From Solimonas sp041659605 (GTDB lineage Bacteria; Pseudomonadota; Gammaproteobacteria; Nevskiales; Nevskiaceae): 64,000 nucleotides of DNA. Positions 7,706 through 16,528 of the stretch are shown piece by piece. The notes under the pieces were generated by a model. The model was not told where the DNA came from and made no database searches. It saw nothing but the letters and a program-made list of their open reading frames with translations. The stretch's first letter is position 1. Every line of letters starts with the position of its first letter. The stretch is taken from positions 62,001 through 126,000 of the forward strand of contig JBAZXW010000008.1 in the NCBI GenBank assembly GCA_041659605.1, given 5' to 3'. Position numbers and translations under genes: made by a program.

Positions 7706-9538
7706 GTGGACACAGCCCTGCATATCGCGCTGGTCGGCAACCCGAACTCGGGCAAGACCGCGCTGTTCAATCGCCTGACCGGCAGCCGGCAGAAGGTTGC
7801 CAACTACGCCGGCGTCACCGTCGAGCGCAAGGAAGGCCGTTTCGTCGCCCCGTCCGGCCGCAGCATCCGTGTACTCGACCTGCCCGGAACCTACAGCCTC
7901 GCGGCGACGAGCCCGGACGAGGCGGTCACGCGCGACGTCTGCATGGGTCGTTTCGAAAGCGAGGCGCGTCCCGACCTGCTGGTCTGCGTCGTCGACGCGA
8001 CCAACCTGCGCCTGCACCTGCGCTTCGTCCTCGAACTGCAGCAGCTCGGCCTGCCGATGGTCCTGGCGCTGAACATGAGCGACGCCGCGGCGCAGCGCGG
8101 CATCCGCATCGACATCGACAAGCTGCACCAGCGCCTCGGCATCCCGGTGGTCGAAACCGTTGCGGTGCGCCACCGCGGCACCGACGAACTGGTGCGCCAG
8201 CTCGACGCCGCACTGCCGCAGGTGCCGCCGGCCCCGCCCGCGGACGCCGATCTGCACGCGCAGGTGAGTCGCCTGCTCGCCGAATGCGTCAGTGTGCCGA
8301 GCCGTACCGCACGCATCGACGATGCGCTCGATCGCTGGCTGCTGCATCCGAGCCTGGGACTGGCGATCCTGACCGTGCTGATGTTCTTCATGTTCCAGGC
8401 CGTGTTCTCCTGGGCCGGGCCTTTGATGGACGGCATCGACGGTGCGGTCTCCTGGGTCGGCGCCCTGCTGTCGACGCTGCTGCCCGACGGCGCGCTGAAG
8501 AGCCTGCTGGTCGACGGCATCGTCGCCGGCGTCGGCAGTGTCGTCGTGTTCCTGCCGCAGATCCTGATCCTGTTCCTGTTCATCCTGCTGCTTGAGGAGT
8601 CCGGCTACCTGCCGCGCGCAGCCTTCCTGCTCGACCGGCTGATGGTCGGCGCTGGTCTGACCGGGCGCTCGTTCATCCCGCTGCTGTCGAGCTTCGCCTG
8701 CGCGGTGCCCGGCATCATGGCGGCGCGCACGATCCAGGATCCGCGCGATCGCCTGGCGACGATCCTGGTCGCGCCGCTGATGACCTGCTCGGCGCGACTG
8801 CCGGTCTACGCGCTGCTGATCGGCGCCTTCATCCCGCAGCGCACCGTCGCCGGCCTGTTCAACCTGCAGGGCCTGGTGCTGTTCGGTCTGTACGTCGCCG
8901 GCATCGTCGGCGCGCTCGCGGTCGCGCGCGTGATGAAGGCCTGGCGCAAGGACGAGACCGAGCACGCGCTGCTGCTGGAACTGCCGAGCTACCGCGTTCC
9001 GAATCCGCTGGACATCGCCATCGGCCTGTGGGAGCGCACGCTGATCTTTCTGCGCCGCGTCGGCACCATCATCCTGTCGCTGACGGTGCTGCTGTGGCTG
9101 CTGTCGAGCTACCCTGCACCGCCGCCGGATTTCACCGGCGCGGCCATCGAGTACAGCCTTGCCGGCCGCATCGGCCAGGCGCTGCATGTACTGTTCGCGC
9201 CGATCGGCTTCAACTGGCAGATCTGCATCGCCCTGGTGCCCGGCCTCGCCGCACGCGAAGTCGCCGTCAGCGCGCTGGCCACCGTCTACGCGCTGACCGC
9301 AACCGGCGACGATTCCGCCGCGCAGCTGCTGCCGATCATTTCCTCTCAATGGTCGCTGGCGACCGCGCTGTCGCTGCTGGCCTGGTACGTGTTCGCGCCG
9401 CAGTGCGTCTCGACGCTGGCGGTCATCCGCCGCGAGACACAGTCCTGGCGCACCGTCGGACTCGCGGCCGGCTACCTGTTTGCGCTGGCGTATCTGGCAT
9501 CGTTCGTCACCTATCAGCTGACACGGGTGCTGACGTGA
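7706..9538 (+). CDS. feoB: Ferrous iron transport protein B (short form)
   Basis: Inner-membrane Fe2+ transporter with a cytosolic GTPase domain. The G1 motif GNPNSGKT is at residues 10-17, G3 DLPGTYSL near 58 and G4 NMSD near 124. From about residue 215 there are many membrane segments, with the gate-type sequence IPLLSSFACAVPGIMAARTI near 330. At 610 residues it is shorter than E. coli FeoB (773) but complete at both ends; short FeoB forms are known in other Gammaproteobacteria. It starts with GTG. Its stop overlaps the GTG of the next gene by 3 bases, which suggests translational coupling. Confidence 0.96.
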   Translation: MDTALHIALVGNPNSGKTALFNRLTGSRQKVANYAGVTVERKEGRFVAPSGRSIRVLDLPGTYSLAATSPDEAVTRDVCMGRFESEARPDLLVCVVDATNLRLHLRFVLELQQLGLPMVLALNMSDAAAQRGIRIDIDKLHQRLGIPVVETVAVRHRGTDELVRQLDAALPQVPPAPPADADLHAQVSRLLAECVSVPSRTARIDDALDRWLLHPSLGLAILTVLMFFMFQAVFSWAGPLMDGIDGAVSWVGALLSTLLPDGALKSLLVDGIVAGVGSVVVFLPQILILFLFILLLEESGYLPRAAFLLDRLMVGAGLTGRSFIPLLSSFACAVPGIMAARTIQDPRDRLATILVAPLMTCSARLPVYALLIGAFIPQRTVAGLFNLQGLVLFGLYVAGIVGALAVARVMKAWRKDETEHALLLELPSYRVPNPLDIAIGLWERTLIFLRRVGTIILSLTVLLWLLSSYPAPPPDFTGAAIEYSLAGRIGQALHVLFAPIGFNWQICIALVPGLAAREVAVSALATVYALTATGDDSAAQLLPIISSQWSLATALSLLAWYVFAPQCVSTLAVIRRETQSWRTVGLAAGYLFALAYLASFVTYQLTRVLT

Positions 9539-9783
9539 ACGCGTACGCCTGGTTCGAGTTTGCGGTCATCGCCGTGCTGGTCGGCTGGAGTACGTGGACC
9601 GTGTTCGGTCGCATGCTCCCCGCGGTACGGTCCCGCCTTCTGAAGGCGCTCGGCCGGGAATCGCCGAAGATCGCCGCAGGCTGCGACAGCGGTTGCAGCA
9701 GCTGCGCGGGTTGCGCGACCGTCGCAGCCGCCGCACCCAAGCCCGACGAGCAAACCGTCCGCTTCGACCGGCAATCGCGCTGA
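9535..9783 (+). CDS. Small membrane protein with Cys-rich tail, Feo operon (FeoC-position)
   Basis: 82-residue product starting at a GTG that overlaps the feoB stop (GTGA). Residues about 5-27 form one hydrophobic membrane segment, and the C-terminal half holds a Cys cluster, CDSGCSSCAGC. It sits where FeoC or other small FeoB-associated Cys proteins occur, but it has no winged-helix character. An accessory role, for example iron or redox sensing at the FeoB inner face, is inferred from position and cysteines only. It resembles DUF6587-type proteins as I remember them. Confidence 0.7.
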   Translation: MNAYAWFEFAVIAVLVGWSTWTVFGRMLPAVRSRLLKALGRESPKIAAGCDSGCSSCAGCATVAAAAPKPDEQTVRFDRQSR

Positions 9784-9892
9784 ACCGCGGAAGCGGGCCT
9801 GCATCGGCGCACGCCTGCGTGCGTGAGATAATCAGCGCACCATCCGCATTGAACCGGCTGCGCCCGTCCGGGCCGGCCCGAAAACGCACTTC

Positions 9893-12800
9893 GTGAGCTT
9901 TTCTCCCCTGAACCCGGCCGTGACGGCCGACGGACCGACGCGCTGGCCGGCATTGCCCGGCGCCTCGGCCGCCCTGGCCACCGCCGGCGCCGCCGCCCGC
10001 CACGCAGGCCTGACCGTCGTTCTCGTCGCCGACGAGCAGCACGCCTATCGCGTCGAGGAGGAGCTGCGCTTCTTCCTGCCCAAGGATCTGCCGCTGGTTC
10101 ACCTGCCGGACACGGAGGTTCTGCCCTACGACCAGTTCTCGCCGCACCAGGAAATCCTCTCGCAGCGCCTCGCCGCCCTGCACCGCCTGCCGCGCATGCA
10201 GCGCGGCGTCCTGCTGACCACGGCCGACCAGCTGATCCAGCGCCTGCCGCCACGCAGCTGGCTCGACAGCCGCGCCTTCCAGCTCGAAGTCGGCGAGAAA
10301 CTCGACCCGCTGCGCTTCCGCGAGCGCCTGGTCGCGGTCGGCTATCAGTCCGTGTCCGAGGTCCAGGCGCAGGGCGAGTTCGCAGTGCGCGGCGCATTGA
10401 TCGACCTGTTCCCGATGGGCAGCGAGACGGCTTACCGCATCGACCTTTTCGACGACGAGATCGAAACCATCCGCAGCTTCGATCCGGAGACCCAGCGCAG
10501 CCAGGACAAGGTGGCGCAGATCCGCCTGCTCCCGGCGCGCGAGTTCCCGACCGACAAGGACGGCATCGACACATTCCGCGGCAACTATCGCGAGACCTTC
10601 GCCGGCGATCCGTCGCGCTCGCGCATCTACAGCGAGGTCAGCCGCGGCCTGATGCCGGGCGGCATCGAGGCCTGGCTGCCGCTGTTCTTCGCGCCGCGGA
10701 CGACGGCGACGCTGACCGACTATCTGCCATCCGATGCGCTGCTGATCGCGCTTGACGACATCGATGCCGCGCTCAGCGAGGACTGGCGGCAGATCGAGGA
10801 ACGCTACGAACGTTATCGCGGCGACATCGAGCGGCCGCTGCTCAAACCCGCCGACCTGTTCCGCACACCGGCGCAGGCGCTCGGCGATCTGCAGCGTTTC
10901 GCCCACGTGCAGATCGGCGAAGCCGAAGGTGGCGTCGAGGTGTTCGCCGCCGGCGCGGAGCCGATCCGTCACGCGCTGGCCGCACACGAAGACCGCGTGC
11001 TGTTCGTCGCCGAATCGCCGGGACGGCGCGAAGCCCTGCTCGGCTGGCTCCGCCCGTTCGGCATCCTGCCGCGCGAGTACGCCGACTGGGCTGCGTTCGC
11101 CGGCGACGGCAAACGCTATGGCATCACGCTCGGCCCGATCCAGAACAGCTTCCGCCTGCCCGCCGACGGCATCGGCCTGGTGTCCGAAACGCAGGTCTTC
11201 GGCCTGCACGCACCGGCGCAGCAGATCCGCCGCCGCACGCGCATCCGCGATCCGGAAACGATCCTGCGCGACCTGTCGTCGCTGGTGCCGGGCGCGCCGG
11301 TCGTGCACGTCGAGCACGGTGTCGGCCGCTACCTCGGCCTGCAGCGTCTCGATGCGGGCGGCGTCGAGGCCGAATACCTGGTGCTCGAATACGCCAACAA
11401 CGGCAAGCTGTACGTGCCGGTCGCCTCGCTCAACCTGATTCACCGCTATACCGGCGGCGAACCGGAGACCGCGCCGCTGCACAGCCTCGGCTCCGATCGC
11501 TGGGCCAAGGCGCAGGCGCGAGCCCGCGAAAAGGCCCACGACGTCGCCGCCGAGCTGTTGCAGGTGCAGGCGCGGCGATTGGCCAAACCGGGCATCGCCC
11601 TCGAGTTCGACGCGGCCGAGTACGCGCGTTTCTGCGAGGGCTTCCCGTTCGCGCCGACGCCGGACCAGCAGACCGCGATCGACGCCGTGCTGGCCGACCT
11701 GCGCACCGAACGGCCGATGGACCGCGTCGTCTGCGGCGACGTCGGATTCGGCAAGACCGAGGTCGCGCTGCGCGCCGCCTTCGTCGCCGCACGCGCCGGC
11801 CGCCAGGTCTGCGTGCTGGCGCCGACGACCCTGCTGGTCGAACAGCACGCGAAGAATTTTGCCGACCGCTTCGCCGGCTTTCCGATCCGCGTCGGCGCGC
11901 TGTCGCGCATGCGCACGACCAGGGAGCAGAACGCGTTGCTGCAGGAAATGGCCGACGGTCGTCTCGACGTCGTCATCGGCACGCACCGCCTGCTGCAGGA
12001 GGACGTGCACTTCAAGAACCTGGGCCTGGTCATCGTCGACGAGGAACACCGCTTTGGCGTGCGCCACAAGGAACGGCTGAAGAATCTGCGTGCCGAGGTC
12101 GACCTGCTGACGCTGACCGCGACACCGATCCCACGCACGCTGAACATGAGCCTGGCCGGACTGCGCGAGCTGTCGATCATCGCGACACCGCCGGCGTCGC
12201 GGCTGTCAATCAAGACCTCGGTGTCGGAATGGAGCAACGCGCTGGTGCAGGAAGCCTGCCTGCGCGAGTTGCGCCGCGGCGGGCAGATCTTCGTGCTGCA
12301 CAACGAAGTGCGTGACATCGAGTCGTTCAGCCGCAAGCTGCAGGAGCTGGTGCCCGAAGGCCGCGTGCGCTACGCGCACGGCCAGATGCGCGAGCGCGAA
12401 CTCGAGCAGGTCATGCTCGATTTCTATCACCAGCGCTTCAACGTCCTGGTGTGCACGACGATCATCGAATCCGGCATCGACGTACCGACCGCCAACACGA
12501 TAGTCATCGACCGCGCCGACCAGTTCGGCCTGGCGCAGCTGCACCAGCTGCGCGGCCGCGTCGGCCGCAGCCACCATCGCGGCTATGCGTACCTGATGGT
12601 GCCGAGCCGGCGTGCGCTCAATGCAGACGCGCAGAAGCGGCTGGAAGCGATCGAGACCCTCGGCGATCTCGGCTCCGGTTTCGCGCTGGCGACGCAGGAC
12701 CTCGAAATCCGCGGCGCCGGCGAACTGCTCGGCGCCGAACAGTCCGGGCAGATCGAGGAAGTCGGCTTCACGCTGTACGCGGAACTGCTGACGCGGGCGG

Positions 12801-13288
12801 TCAAGGCGATCAAGACCGGCAAGCTCGACGACACACCGTTCGGCCGCGCCGGCTGCGAGGTCGATCTGGGTGCCGCCGCCCTGATCCCGGATGTTTACAT
12901 CCCCGACGTGCATACGCGCCTGACGCTGTACAAGCGCATCGCCGAAGCCGCGGATGAAACGGAGCTGCGCGAGCTGAAGGTCGAGATGATCGACCGCTTC
13001 GGCCTGCTGCCGCCGCCCTGCGAGCGCCTGTTCGAAGCCGCCGAACTGCGCGTCAGCGCGCAGGCGCTCGGCCTCAAGCGCATCCGCGCCGGCAGCCCGT
13101 CGATCACCATCGAATTCGGGGCGCAGCCGCGCGTCGATCCGGCCAAGATGATCCGCCTGATCCAGGCGCAGCCCAAGGTCTACAGGCTCGAAGGTCAGAC
13201 GCGCCTGCATTGCTTTGGCAACTTCGACGCCGTCGAATCGCGCGCGCCGCGCGCGCAGGAGCTGTTGGCTACACTGCGCCCGAGCTGA
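9893..13288 (+). CDS. mfd: Transcription-repair coupling factor Mfd
   Basis: Double-stranded DNA translocase that removes RNA polymerase stalled at lesions and recruits UvrA for nucleotide excision repair. The 1131-residue protein has a UvrB-like N-terminal module (EVLPYDQFSPHQEILSQRL near residues 75-95), a CarD-like RNA-polymerase-interaction domain (VVHVEHGVGRYLGL, near 470-485) and a superfamily 2 motor. The motor shows Walker A GDVGFGKTEVAL near 615, the DEEH box near 716 and RG(R)VGRS motif VI near 885. A TRCF C-terminal domain follows. GTG start. The length fits the family. It lies 109 bases after the feo operon and 17 bases before the csiV-like gene. Confidence 0.97.
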   Translation: MSFSPLNPAVTADGPTRWPALPGASAALATAGAAARHAGLTVVLVADEQHAYRVEEELRFFLPKDLPLVHLPDTEVLPYDQFSPHQEILSQRLAALHRLPRMQRGVLLTTADQLIQRLPPRSWLDSRAFQLEVGEKLDPLRFRERLVAVGYQSVSEVQAQGEFAVRGALIDLFPMGSETAYRIDLFDDEIETIRSFDPETQRSQDKVAQIRLLPAREFPTDKDGIDTFRGNYRETFAGDPSRSRIYSEVSRGLMPGGIEAWLPLFFAPRTTATLTDYLPSDALLIALDDIDAALSEDWRQIEERYERYRGDIERPLLKPADLFRTPAQALGDLQRFAHVQIGEAEGGVEVFAAGAEPIRHALAAHEDRVLFVAESPGRREALLGWLRPFGILPREYADWAAFAGDGKRYGITLGPIQNSFRLPADGIGLVSETQVFGLHAPAQQIRRRTRIRDPETILRDLSSLVPGAPVVHVEHGVGRYLGLQRLDAGGVEAEYLVLEYANNGKLYVPVASLNLIHRYTGGEPETAPLHSLGSDRWAKAQARAREKAHDVAAELLQVQARRLAKPGIALEFDAAEYARFCEGFPFAPTPDQQTAIDAVLADLRTERPMDRVVCGDVGFGKTEVALRAAFVAARAGRQVCVLAPTTLLVEQHAKNFADRFAGFPIRVGALSRMRTTREQNALLQEMADGRLDVVIGTHRLLQEDVHFKNLGLVIVDEEHRFGVRHKERLKNLRAEVDLLTLTATPIPRTLNMSLAGLRELSIIATPPASRLSIKTSVSEWSNALVQEACLRELRRGGQIFVLHNEVRDIESFSRKLQELVPEGRVRYAHGQMRERELEQVMLDFYHQRFNVLVCTTIIESGIDVPTANTIVIDRADQFGLAQLHQLRGRVGRSHHRGYAYLMVPSRRALNADAQKRLEAIETLGDLGSGFALATQDLEIRGAGELLGAEQSGQIEEVGFTLYAELLTRAVKAIKTGKLDDTPFGRAGCEVDLGAAALIPDVYIPDVHTRLTLYKRIAEAADETELRELKVEMIDRFGLLPPPCERLFEAAELRVSAQALGLKRIRAGSPSITIEFGAQPRVDPAKMIRLIQAQPKVYRLEGQTRLHCFGNFDAVESRAPRAQELLATLRPS

Positions 13289-13305
13289 GATCGGACCCTA
13301 AGGCG

Positions 13306-13911
13306 ATGGAGAACATGAAACACCGCGTGCGCGCACCTCTCTTTGCACTGGCACTGGCCTTTTTCAGCCTGCCCGCGCTGGCCGAGACCTACCGCGTCGA
13401 CCTGATCGTCTTTCTCGACCGATACGCCTCGGGCGAGTCGGGTCATGCACCGGTCGCTCCCGCCGAAAATGCGATCGCGCTCGATGACAGCGCCGCGCTG
13501 ACTGCGGCCGGTATCACGCTGCTGCCGGATGCGGAGTTCGGTTTGCAGCAGCAATGGACGCAGCTGCGCAACGCCGCACGCTTCCAGCCGCTGATTCGCC
13601 TGGCATGGACGCAAAAGGATCCCCCCTCCGACCGCGGCCCGGCGCTCAAGCTGCGCCAGGGTCAATTGCTTGACGTCTTCGACCCGTTGACCGCGAGCGC
13701 CTATACGCTCGCACCGGTCGACGGCAGCGTCGCGCTGCTGCTGAACCGCTACCTCCAGGTCGACGCCGACCTGCGCTACACGGTTCCGTCCGGCGACGGC
13801 TTCGTGCAGTACGAGCTGCGCGAGCGGCGCCGCATGCGCCGCGACGAGCTCCATCACCTCGACAGCGCCAAGCTCGGCATCGTCGCGAAAGTCTCGCGCG
13901 TCGACCGTTAA
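13306..13911 (+). CDS. CsiV-like periplasmic protein
   Basis: 201-residue exported protein with a clear signal peptide (MKHRVRAPLFALALAFFSLPALA, cleaved before ETYRVD). The opening of the mature part, YRVDLIVFLDRYASGE, followed by a segment ending in YTLAPVDGSVALLLNRYLQVDADLRY, resembles the CsiV family. In Vibrio cholerae CsiV is a periplasmic peptidoglycan-binding protein that supports the PBP1a/LpoA cell-wall synthase. A gene of this kind follows mfd in Pseudomonas as well, which supports the call. An alternative start is the ATG at 13315; both keep the signal peptide. Confidence 0.65.
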   Translation: MENMKHRVRAPLFALALAFFSLPALAETYRVDLIVFLDRYASGESGHAPVAPAENAIALDDSAALTAAGITLLPDAEFGLQQQWTQLRNAARFQPLIRLAWTQKDPPSDRGPALKLRQGQLLDVFDPLTASAYTLAPVDGSVALLLNRYLQVDADLRYTVPSGDGFVQYELRERRRMRRDELHHLDSAKLGIVAKVSRVDR

Positions 13912-14135
13912 GCACTTGGGCGGAATCGACCGCCAACAGCAGTCCAGCCGCGCTGCAGGCCGACGAGCCGAAGGGCATGCGCTGTCCGGAGCCTTGGGCT
14001 ATGCTAGGAACAAATCGGGTCTTTCGCTTTCTGGCGCAAGTTGTCGATCAGGCCGTAGCACCCTGAACCGGGCATAACCAGCTCGTATGCAGGGGAGTAC
14101 GCGTCGGACCGGCAGCGAACAATGAGGAGACTACG

Positions 14136-14705
14136 ATGAGATTGACACGGCACTTCTTCATCAGTGATGACCTTGATGATCTGGAGCACCTCGAAGAGGA
14201 GCTCGAGCGTGCGGGAATCGTGACGCCGCAGATCCACGTGCTGACCAACGACGACAGTGCCGCGGAACAGCACAACCACCTGCACCAGGTGGTGTCGTTC
14301 ATGAAGAAAGACATCATCCATTCGACGCTGCTCGGGGCTCTGATCGGCGCCTGCGCGGCGATCCTGGTCCTCGTCGTCGCCTACAGCGCGGGCTGGACGG
14401 ACACGCCGGCCGGATGGCTGCCGTTCGTGTTCCTTTCCGTGGTGCTGCTCGGCTTCCTGACCTGGGAAGGCGGGCTGCTCGGCATCCAGAAGCCGAACCT
14501 GCACTTCCGGCAGTTCGGGCAGGCGCTCAAGGACGGCAAGCACGTGTTCTTCGCCGATCTGGAACCCGAGCAGGGCAAGATTCTCAACGAAAGCATCAAG
14601 AGCCACCCGCGGCTCAAGGCGGCGGGCACGGCCGTAGGGTCGCCGCACTGGATCGTGTTCTGGCAGCACCGGCTGACGCAGTTCTTCGTCAAGACCTGGC
14701 CGTAA
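14136..14705 (+). CDS. Conserved two-TM membrane protein, function unknown
   Basis: 189-residue protein with a conserved N-terminal cytoplasmic part (FFISDDLDDLEHLEEELERAGI, then HVLTNDDSAAEQHHLH-like residues), two membrane segments at about 65-85 and 93-112, and a C-terminal region ending in a Trp/His-rich stretch. Pseudomonads have similar proteins that are sometimes loosely called NAD/FAD-utilising enzymes, but I see no nucleotide-binding motif, so I leave the role open. GAGGAG lies 7-8 bases before the ATG. The gene stands alone: 224 bases follow csiV, and a strong terminator follows the stop. Confidence 0.7.
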   Translation: MRLTRHFFISDDLDDLEHLEEELERAGIVTPQIHVLTNDDSAAEQHNHLHQVVSFMKKDIIHSTLLGALIGACAAILVLVVAYSAGWTDTPAGWLPFVFLSVVLLGFLTWEGGLLGIQKPNLHFRQFGQALKDGKHVFFADLEPEQGKILNESIKSHPRLKAAGTAVGSPHWIVFWQHRLTQFFVKTWP

Positions 14706-14727
14706 GCCGGCGCCCGCACGCCACACA

Positions 14728-14762
14728 CCCCGCCGCCGATCGGCGGCGGGGTCGCTTTCGTT
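14728..14762 (+). terminator. Rho-independent terminator-like stem
   Basis: A perfect 24-base palindrome (14728-14751), GC-rich, is followed on the plus strand by a T-rich stretch (TCGCTTTCGTTT). It lies between the convergent membrane protein gene and the cytochrome oxidase operon. The T-rich side favours the plus-strand gene; there is no T-run on the other side, though the stem could still hinder transcripts of the oxidase operon. Confidence 0.7.
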
Positions 14763-15083
14763 TCAATTGAGAAAGTAGCGAAGCCGTGCGAGCAAGGTGT
14801 AGTGGGCCTCGAGCGTCATCAGTCCCATCAGGAACAGCAGCACGCCGGGTGGAATCAGGATCGCGCAGGCGATGGCCATCCGCTCCCACGCCATGTGCAT
14901 GAAGATCGAGACGATCAATCCGGCCTTGAGCATCATGAACAGGCAGATCAGGAACCACCTGAGGAGGCCCTCGAAGCCGACATAGTCGACCAGGTAGGAG
15001 AACGCGCTCAATACGAACAGCAGTCCCCAGATCCAGAGGTAAATGCCGATCGGATGCTGCTGCTGGGCTTGAACGTGCGCCAT
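14763..15083 (-). CDS. Cytochrome c oxidase subunit IV (prokaryotic COX4 family)
   Basis: Small 106-residue inner-membrane subunit with three hydrophobic segments (about residues 13-32, 38-60 and 70-92). It is the last gene of the oxidase operon, 9 bases after subunit III, where the small subunit IV (CoxD/CtaF) is normally found. Subunit IV helps stabilise the heme-copper oxidase core; it holds no cofactor. The assignment rests on size, topology and position plus the H-M-A-W-E-R region typical of the family. Confidence 0.8.
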   Translation of the reverse strand: MAHVQAQQQHPIGIYLWIWGLLFVLSAFSYLVDYVGFEGLLRWFLICLFMMLKAGLIVSIFMHMAWERMAIACAILIPPGVLLFLMGLMTLEAHYTLLARLRYFLN

Positions 15084-15092
15084 GGCTGCCTC

Positions 15093-15803
15093 CTACCACA
15101 GATAGAAGAACGCGAAGATGAACACCCAGACCAGGTCGACGAAGTGCCAGTACAGCCCCAGCGTCTCGACCATCTCGTAACGGCCTTTGCGTCCGGTCAG
15201 AAAGCCGGGCCGCTCGTCGTCGAGGGCACCGCGGATCACCTTGGTCGCCATGACGATCAGGAACAGCACGCCGATGCTGACGTGCGTGCCGTGAAAGCCG
15301 GTGATCATGAAAAACGTGGAGCCGAACTGCGGCGCGCCCCAGGGATTGGTCCAGGGGCGCACACCCTCCATGATCAGCTTGGTCCATTCGAACGCCTGCA
15401 TGCCGACGAACGAAGCACCGAGCATGGCGGTGAGCACCAGCAGGATCGCCGTGACCTTGCGGTTCTTCTCGTAGCCGAACTTGACGGCCAGCGCCATCGT
15501 GCCGCTGCTGCTGATCAGGATGAAGGTCATGATCGCGATCAGCAGCAGCGGCACGTTGGTCTGGCCGATATGCAGCGAGAACACCTGGCTGGGATTCGGC
15601 CAAGGATCGGCCGTGGAGATGCGCACGGTCATGTAGCTGACCAGGAAGCACGCGAACACAAAAGTGTCGCTGAGCAGGAAGATCCACATCATCGCCTTGC
15701 CCCAGGGCACATGCTTGAACGCCCGCTGGTCGGAGCCGAAGTCGGAGACCAGGCCCTTCAGGCCCGGGCTCAGTACCGGCGCAGCTTCAGCCTCGTTTGC
15801 CAT
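15093..15803 (-). CDS. Cytochrome c oxidase subunit III
   Basis: 236-residue membrane subunit of the aa3/caa3-type oxidase. The family signature is clear: WIFLLSDTFVFACFL at the start, then a run of membrane helices, FFMITGFHGTHVSIGVLFL near residue 165 and a C-terminal YWHFVDLVWVFIFAFFYLW. Subunit III stabilises subunit I and the proton-entry region. AGGGGG precedes the ATG at 15803 by about 8 bases. It follows a second, more divergent subunit-III-like gene by 11 bases. Confidence 0.92.
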   Translation of the reverse strand: MANEAEAAPVLSPGLKGLVSDFGSDQRAFKHVPWGKAMMWIFLLSDTFVFACFLVSYMTVRISTADPWPNPSQVFSLHIGQTNVPLLLIAIMTFILISSSGTMALAVKFGYEKNRKVTAILLVLTAMLGASFVGMQAFEWTKLIMEGVRPWTNPWGAPQFGSTFFMITGFHGTHVSIGVLFLIVMATKVIRGALDDERPGFLTGRKGRYEMVETLGLYWHFVDLVWVFIFAFFYLW

Positions 15804-15814
15804 TGACTTGCCCC

Positions 15815-16528
15815 CTAGCCGCGACACCAGCCGTACAGCGGCACGGCACCGACGAACAGCACGCTGTACAGGACGATCCAGACGAACAACAGGTAATGCC
15901 AGTACACCGCGCACAAGGCGATGCTTTCGCGAAGCCGGGACAGCGGCGCGCCGCGCCGGAACGCCACGACGGCCCTCGTCAGGACGACCAGCCCGCCGAG
16001 AAGATGCGCACCGTGGAGGAAGCTCATCATCAGGAAGAACGCACTGCCGACGTAGTCCGTCATGTAATAGCCGGCGGCCATCAGTTCGCGCCACAGCAGG
16101 TACTGACCCGCCATGAACGCGACGGTACAGCCGACTCCCAGGGCAAGCGCCAACCAGAATGCGTCGCGCCAGAACGCACCCGGACGTTCGCGCTTCACGG
16201 ACGTCCAGGCGATCTGCAAGCCGAGACTGCCGATCACCAGCAGGCCCGTGTTGACCCAGGCCAGCTGCGGATGCGGCAGGAAACGCCACTCCGCGCTGGC
16301 GGCCATGCGCATCATGTAGGCGCTGATGGTCAATGCAAAGACCGACGTGACGACCGCCAGAAACACGCCCAGCGCGACGCGCGGCGCGGTCACGCCGGCC
16401 GGCACGGAGCGCAGCGGGACAACGTGTCCCGACGCTGCAACCCATGGCGTGTCGGCGATGGACTGGCGAATCAGCCAGCCCGAGAAGACGGCCATCAACG
16501 TCGCCAGCAGGATCAGCGTCAGGGTCAC
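15815..16528 (-). CDS. Second cytochrome oxidase subunit III-like protein
   Basis: 237-residue membrane protein of the COX3 superfamily, placed between subunit I and the canonical subunit III. It has about seven hydrophobic segments, FFLMMSFLHGAHLLGGLVVL near residue 150-170 and a C-terminal YWHYLLFVWIVLYSVLF, the same layout as subunit III but with clearly different sequence. Its GTG start overlaps the subunit I stop (GTGA), so I use 16528 rather than the longer Arg-rich upstream frame. Paired subunit-III-like genes are known, as I recall, from alternative oxidases such as rhizobial coxMNOP. Whether both proteins sit in one complex is not known from sequence. Confidence 0.8.
   Translation of the reverse strand: MTLTLILLATLMAVFSGWLIRQSIADTPWVAASGHVVPLRSVPAGVTAPRVALGVFLAVVTSVFALTISAYMMRMAASAEWRFLPHPQLAWVNTGLLVIGSLGLQIAWTSVKRERPGAFWRDAFWLALALGVGCTVAFMAGQYLLWRELMAAGYYMTDYVGSAFFLMMSFLHGAHLLGGLVVLTRAVVAFRRGAPLSRLRESIALCAVYWHYLLFVWIVLYSVLFVGAVPLYGWCRG

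Noticed and set aside
9566..12067. Open frame of over 800 codons antisense to mfd
   Set aside because: Low-complexity translation with no family pattern; mfd on the other strand has a complete set of motifs.
14004..14726. Minus-strand open frame covering the small membrane protein gene
   Set aside because: The plus-strand protein has a good ribosome site, two membrane helices and a terminator; the minus frame has none of these.
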